NCBI GenBank assembly: GCA_026545225.1
Contig: CM048849.1
Span: 53,700,836 to 53,764,835 of the forward strand
Length of the DNA: 64,000 bases
Reading direction: 5' to 3'
Origin: Cornus controversa
Taxonomy: Eukaryota > Streptophyta > Magnoliopsida > Cornales > Cornaceae
Shown here: piece after piece, positions 63,401 through 64,000 of the stretch
Layout of the letters: every line of letters begins with the position of its first letter
Position numbering within the stretch: the first letter of the stretch is position 1
Notes under the pieces: generated by a model
What the model was told of the DNA's origin: nothing
The model's database searches: none
What the model saw: the letters and a program-made list of their open reading frames with translations, nothing else
Position numbers and translations under genes: made by a program

Positions 63401-63800
63401 ATGGGACGCCGAAAATTGAGAAGCAAAGCAGTTAAGTCTCCCGCCGCTGGGAAGTTCCACGCCTTCGGAGCCTTGTCCTCAATACTTGACTCCAAGAGTA
63501 GTACTACTTATTCTAATCATGCTGCTGCTCATGATCAGTTGTAATTCAAGAAAGATGAAGAAGAAAAAGCAGTGATGGAAGAAGAAGAAGAGTCAACAAG
63601 CAGTAGGTTTTGGTGGGACGCCCTGCTGGTCGATGAACTAGGGTTACATGAGCTCGGCTCGAACCGATGAGATGGCGATGACAAGTGCTTCTTCCTCCCA
63701 TTTCTTGGAATCCGTTGATTCGGTTGATCCTCTTGGTGATCTAGCAATCGACTACAGTGGAATTGATTTTGATAGTGAGGTTTTTGGATACATAAATTAA
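63401..63800 (+). pseudogene. Small gene of unknown family, apparently broken
   Basis: ATG at 63401-63403 lies inside the GCATG duplication of the solo LTR. It opens a 47-residue frame (MGRRKLRSKAVKSPAAGKFH ...) that stops at 63542-63544. The same frame then continues past the stop as an acidic, Trp-containing stretch (EEEEESTSSRFWWDALLVDE) to a stop near 63670. A shifted frame continues with SHFLESVDSVDPLGDLAI and ends FDSEVFGYIN at 63800. Codon-like composition and the acidic C-terminus suggest one former protein of about 130 residues with a nonsense codon and a frameshift. An intron could also explain this. I do not recognise the family. Confidence 0.45.
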
Positions 63801-64000
63801 ACTAGGGTTTTTTTATTAATTAACTATTTATTAGGTTTTCTTTAATTACCAATGGTTATATGCACCGCTGATGATCCACCCTAATTCTTACTTATTTTCC
63901 ATGGATTTTACTTAATTAATAGTGTCAGAATTGTATGTTGGATTTTCTTGTTGATTCAATATTTTTTTATGCTTCACAAGACTACCAACTATCCAAATTA
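63801..64000. other. 3' flank, nothing further seen
   Basis: AT-rich sequence after the putative pseudogene, with no ORF or repeat of note before the window ends. Confidence 0.5.

Overview
This window is nuclear DNA of a dicot-type flowering plant. It is AT-rich, its genes have short exons and long AT-rich introns with GT-AG borders, and it is full of plant transposon families (Helitron, Mutator-like, Tourist-like MITEs, Ty1-copia, TRIM). The species cannot be named from the sequence.

Layout. 1-3765: the 3' part of a non-autonomous Helitron with internal tandem repeats. 3766-9100: AT-rich intergenic DNA. 9181-10397 (+): a small secreted X8/CBM43 callose-binding protein of the Ole e 10 type. 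11327-12986: a fold-back element rich in CAC/GTG triplets. 14926-19065 (-): a SAC51-type bHLH gene whose leader carries the family's conserved upstream ORF, split by an intron that contains a 78-bp palindrome. 19066-25130: intergenic DNA with MITE-like elements. 25131-28430 (-): an intact 7-exon GH3 beta-D-xylosidase with a GC-AG intron. 29597-35101 (-): a decayed but structurally complete Ty1-copia element with 5-bp target duplications. 37094-56216 (-): a 19-kb, 13-exon TOM1/TOM3/THH1-family membrane protein gene whose introns hold a TRIM array, a Mutator-like element with a 10-bp TSD, a Tourist-like MITE, long poly-C and poly-G tracts and a duplicated terminal-exon fragment. 59037 to about 60470: the 5' end of a second Helitron of the same family. 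61000-62780: a tandem repeat and two more MITEs. 63218-63398: a solo LTR inserted at the start codon of a small, apparently broken gene that ends at 63800.

The three long host genes are on the minus strand and the X8 gene is on the plus strand. They do not form one pathway, although the X8 protein and the xylosidase both act in the cell wall, and the SAC51-type regulator is known in Arabidopsis for control of xylem differentiation. I assembled the exons by hand from splice borders, phase continuity and family motifs. All coding exons of the xylosidase and the TOM1-like gene join in phase without stops. I found no CRISPR array, rRNA gene or convincing tRNA gene.
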